Origin: an uncultured Luteimonas sp.
GTDB taxonomy: Bacteria; Pseudomonadota; Gammaproteobacteria; Xanthomonadales; Xanthomonadaceae
DNA length: 64,000 bases
NCBI GenBank assembly: GCA_934541015.1
Contig: CAKTDC010000001.1
Location: forward strand, 134,863 to 198,862
Direction: 5' to 3'
This document shows positions 61,803 to 64,000 of the stretch, piece after piece. Position numbers and translations under genes: made by a program. Under the pieces are notes generated by a model. The model was not told the DNA's origin. It ran no database searches and worked only from the letters and a program-made list of their open reading frames with translations. Positions within the stretch are counted from its first letter, which is position 1; every line of letters starts with the position of its first letter.

Positions 61803-62015
61803 ATGCCGCACGACACCCGCATCGACCCCGCCCGACCCGCCCTCGACGCCTCCAGGCCACCGTCCCGGACCCGCCGTCAGACCTTCTGGACCGGCGTCCT
61901 GCTGTCGTTCCTGTTCCTCGTGTCGCTGGCGGTCGGCTATGGCTTCGGCAAGGAGCTGGCCATCCGCGACAACCATGCCGACTGCGTTGCCGCGGGGGGC
62001 CTGGAGTGCAGCTGA
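61803..62015 (+). CDS. small single-pass membrane protein, paralogue of the neighbouring tail
   Basis: The 70-residue protein has a basic N-terminus (SRTRRQTF), one membrane helix (about 29-48, WTGVLLSFLFLVSLAVGYGF) and a tail GKELAIRDNHADCVAAGGLEC. The membrane part and tail match residues 96-137 of the HTH protein just upstream (RDN-ADCVA, two Cys at the same spacing). No HTH is present. It probably arose by duplication of the TM-tail module. Function unknown. Confidence 0.78.
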   Translation: MPHDTRIDPARPALDASRPPSRTRRQTFWTGVLLSFLFLVSLAVGYGFGKELAIRDNHADCVAAGGLECS

Positions 62016-62045
62016 GCGCACCGCGGAGGCGGGCGCGCGCCGGCC

Positions 62046-62663
62046 TCAGCCCGGCGAGAACTTCCCGCCGGCCACGCGGATCCCCCACACCAGCTCCACC
62101 AGCGCGCGATTGTTGAGCAGCGGCTCGCCGCCCAGGATCAGCCAGTAGCCCACCCCGTCCACCCAGAACAGGGTGAAGGTGGTCGCCGGCATCAGCATGT
62201 CGATGCTCTCGTGGAAGGACACGGCGCGGCCGGTGCCCTTGAAGCCGCGCTGCTTCTGGCGCTCCACGAAGCCGAGGAAGTCCGCGGCGGCCACCGACAG
62301 CGTGTCGGCTTCGTCCTGGGCATAGCCCACGCGAGCCAGGCAGAAGCCGTCGTCGGAGGCCAGCGCCGCCATGCGCGAGCCCGACAGCCCGGCGATGGCG
62401 TGCGGCAGGTAGTTGTCCAGGGCCACGTTCGGCGCCTGCAGTTCACGCCCGATCTCGTGCAGCCAGCCGCGCCGCAGCCCGTCCTCGAGCAGGGCCTGGC
62501 GGCTGCCGCCCGCGGCCAGCCAGGCATCTCGCCGCACCGCCACGCCGCGCGGCGCCAGCGTCTGCAGTTCGGCGGCCACGGCGTCAGGCGTGCGCTCGGC
62601 AAAGGCCATGAGCGTGCCGGCCGGGGTCAGCATCAGGCAGGGATTGGCGGAGCGGTTGGGCAT
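62046..62663 (-). CDS. unknown protein next to the Ras-like GTPase
   Basis: The 205-residue protein starts at the ATG at 62663, which has AAGGAG nine bases upstream; the ATG six bases earlier is too close to that site. It is soluble, with ALDNYLPHAIAGLSGSRMAALASDDGFCLARVGYAQDEADTLSVAAADFLGFVERQ, a pattern of alternating strands and helices like a roadblock/LC7 domain, then VSFHESIDMLMPATTFTLFWVDGVGYWLILGGEPLLNNRALVELVWGIR. I infer a roadblock-type partner of the GTPase encoded just upstream (14-base gap). It is not a confident family call. Confidence 0.65.
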   Translation of the reverse strand: MPNRSANPCLMLTPAGTLMAFAERTPDAVAAELQTLAPRGVAVRRDAWLAAGGSRQALLEDGLRRGWLHEIGRELQAPNVALDNYLPHAIAGLSGSRMAALASDDGFCLARVGYAQDEADTLSVAAADFLGFVERQKQRGFKGTGRAVSFHESIDMLMPATTFTLFWVDGVGYWLILGGEPLLNNRALVELVWGIRVAGGKFSPG

Positions 62664-62677
62664 GTTCATTCGCTCCT

Positions 62678-63220
62678 TCAGCCTGGCAGCGCGTCCTGGA
62701 ACGGGTCGATCCCGTGGATCAGCGCCTTGACCAGGGTGGCCATGTGCGTGCGTTTGCGTGAATCGGCATCCATCACGTAGGGAGGCAGGTCCATCCCGAC
62801 CAGCTCGCGCGCGACTTCCTGGCGGATCCAGCCGGCCGCTTCGGAGTGGGTGACGCCCACCACCAGTCCGCTCTGGTCGATGAAGCTGCGGAACTCGTCC
62901 ACGTAGGTGCGCAGGTCGGCGAGCGGATCGGGGGCGTCGCCCTTGAGCAGCAGCACCAGGCCCAGCGCGTTCTCGGCGAGGATCTCCCACATGAAGTCGA
63001 AGCGCTTCTGCCCCGGAGTGCCGTACAGGTGCACCTGGTCGCCGTTGTCGAGCTTCATGACGCCATAGTCCATCGCCACCGTGGTGGTGCGCTTGAGGCG
63101 GCGGGTTTCATCGCTGGCCGAGCTTTCGGTGCTGACCACGTCGATGTCCGACAGCGACCGCACAGCGGTCGTCTTGCCTGCGCCCACCGGGCCTGCGAAT
63201 ACGAGTTTGTAGACTGCCAT
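62678..63220 (-). CDS. Ras-like small GTPase (COG2229 type)
   Basis: The 180-residue protein has a P-loop GPVGAGKTT (10-18), a switch region with RTTTVAMDYGVMKL, and GTPGQKRFDF (67-74) in place of DxxGQ, as in the bacterial COG2229/CvnD group. The base-recognition motif reads VTHSE (123-127) instead of NKxD, so nucleotide preference is uncertain. Family members act as polarity or signalling switches with roadblock partners. It lies in the middle of a three-gene unit with 14- and 15-base gaps. Confidence 0.88.
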   Translation of the reverse strand: MAVYKLVFAGPVGAGKTTAVRSLSDIDVVSTESSASDETRRLKRTTTVAMDYGVMKLDNGDQVHLYGTPGQKRFDFMWEILAENALGLVLLLKGDAPDPLADLRTYVDEFRSFIDQSGLVVGVTHSEAAGWIRQEVARELVGMDLPPYVMDADSRKRTHMATLVKALIHGIDPFQDALPG

Positions 63221-63235
63221 GAACTGCGGGGGTCC

Positions 63236-64000
63236 TCAGAAGAGCCGGTCGAGCAGGGATTTGAAGAAGCCGCGCAGGCGGGTATCGGGCGCCGGCGGAA
63301 GGGCCTGGGCAGGGCCGGCGCCGGGCATGACTTCGGCCACGCCCGAGAGCACGCAGAGCACGGCGAACCGGTACACGTCCTGGTCGTGGCCGGGAAACCG
63401 CCGCACGAGTTCGTCCAGCGACTGCGGCATCCGCGCGCACAGGGCGGCCAGCTGCAGGTCGAGCGGGCCGACGGCGTCGAGGCGGGTGAAGTTGGGCAGG
63501 CGCCGCAGGCGCAGCCGCAGCGGTCCGCGCGGGCGCAACACCAGGCCGTTGAGCCGCGCCGCGGCCAGATCCCAGCACAGGGTGTCGAGCGGATGCCGGA
63601 TCCGGTGCTCGAGGTCGCCGAAGCGTTCGCGCACGGCGTCTTCGGCCTCGGCCCTGCCCAGCGGCTGCACGCTCGCCTGGTCGAGCAGCTGCGAGGTGCC
63701 GAGCATCTTCGACAGCATCGGGAGGCGGATGCCCGTGGCCAGCCAGCCTTCGCGCACGCTGGCCACGAAGGCGACGCCGTTGTTGAACTGCAGCAGGGCC
63801 GCTTCCTCGGCGGCCAGCAGCCGTTCGCCGAGCGCGATCAGCGGCTGGCCGCGCAACTCGGGGAACACCTCCAGCAGCGCCGGCAGCGCGCCGCTGCGCA
63901 GGCCCTGGCCGCGGCTGCGCGGGGGCGGCGCCTTGCCGCCGCCCGGCCCGGCCTGGTCGAGCTGTTCGGCCAAGGCCAGGGCGCGGCGCCAGGCCGGGGC
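63236..64000 (-). CDS. unknown protein of the GTPase unit, 5' end outside window
   Basis: The frame is open from the window edge (64000) to the stop at 63236, so at least 254 residues are present and the true start is missing (no ATG; a TTG lies at 63973). After a Gly/Pro/Arg-rich stretch it has LPALLEVFPELRGQPLIALGERLLAAEEAALLQFNNGVAFVASVREGWLATGIRLPMLSKMLG and ARLNGLVLRPRGPLRLRLRRLPNFTRLDAVGPLDLQLAALCARMPQSLDELVRRFPGHDQDVYRFAVLCVLSGV, the latter resembling a winged-helix. I do not recognise it. It is in one operon with the GTPase. Confidence 0.7.
   Translation of the reverse strand, partial: APAWRRALALAEQLDQAGPGGGKAPPPRSRGQGLRSGALPALLEVFPELRGQPLIALGERLLAAEEAALLQFNNGVAFVASVREGWLATGIRLPMLSKMLGTSQLLDQASVQPLGRAEAEDAVRERFGDLEHRIRHPLDTLCWDLAAARLNGLVLRPRGPLRLRLRRLPNFTRLDAVGPLDLQLAALCARMPQSLDELVRRFPGHDQDVYRFAVLCVLSGVAEVMPGAGPAQALPPAPDTRLRGFFKSLLDRLF

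Overview
This is a very GC-rich (about 70%) bacterial chromosome segment. The gene content fits the Lysobacteraceae (Xanthomonadaceae), such as Lysobacter, Luteimonas or a close relative. The pointers are long TonB-dependent receptors (TBDRs) sharing an MTLKT..LRDAI start, a metX-metB-hom operon behind a SAM riboswitch, a hemP-led heme locus, a Lys/Ala-repeat histone H1-like protein, and many GC-rich palindromic intergenic repeats. The genus is an inference. I saw no rRNA, tRNA, CRISPR array, complete insertion sequence or prophage.

Layout. 0-5.9 kb: a partial dusB, a YegP-like protein, a nucleoside transporter/ribokinase pair, a degenerate GGDEF membrane protein and an aldo/keto reductase. 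5.9-10.8 kb: a Fur-type promoter drives hemP, a heme-type TBDR and three accessory genes. 10.8-13.1 kb: an ECF sigma factor, a putative anti-sigma factor and a PDZ protein. 13.2-17.7 kb: SPFH/NfeD, gcvT, gcvH and a histone H1-like gene with a long structured leader. 18-25.7 kb: a serine hydrolase, lemA/M48 protease, a GMC oxidoreductase, an ATP/ADP-translocase-like carrier and a small membrane-protein gene broken by one amber codon. 25.8-31.9 kb: fadE with a divergent TetR regulator, an XRE regulator and GTP-dependent PEP carboxykinase.

32-46 kb is the most unusual part. It holds a TPR-aspartyl/asparaginyl hydroxylase, a small secreted protein, a TPR-2OG-Fe(II) oxygenase, a TPR-sulfotransferase, two large TBDRs, a stand-alone 2OG-Fe(II) oxygenase, and an unknown barrel-like protein whose C-terminus resembles that of the neighbouring TBDR. 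I propose it as a candidate peptide- or protein-modification and uptake locus.

46-55.3 kb: Hsp33, MtgA, a glycosyltransferase overlapping a CBS protein, a hemolysin III family protein, RF3, and an M23 peptidase/lipoprotein pair. 55.4-59 kb: a perfect palindrome and a SAM-I (S-box) riboswitch precede metX-metB-hom, whose genes overlap by ATGA. 59-61.1 kb: a sulfatase with a LacI-type operator, next to the remnant of a second sulfatase. 61.2-64 kb: two small membrane proteins sharing one TM-tail module, then a Ras-like GTPase module whose first gene runs off the window.

Three repeat types recur between genes: a palindrome family of the cccccgc-ttgc-gcggggg kind (17.7, 25.8, 46.3, 48.4, 53.0 and 59.1 kb), an inverted-repeat element with arms GAAATGGTGCCGGGGACA (29.1 and 31.9 kb), and a GGGAATC array arranged as an inverted pair (20.1 kb). 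Many long open frames opposite the TBDRs, fadE and prfC are composition artefacts and are not annotated.
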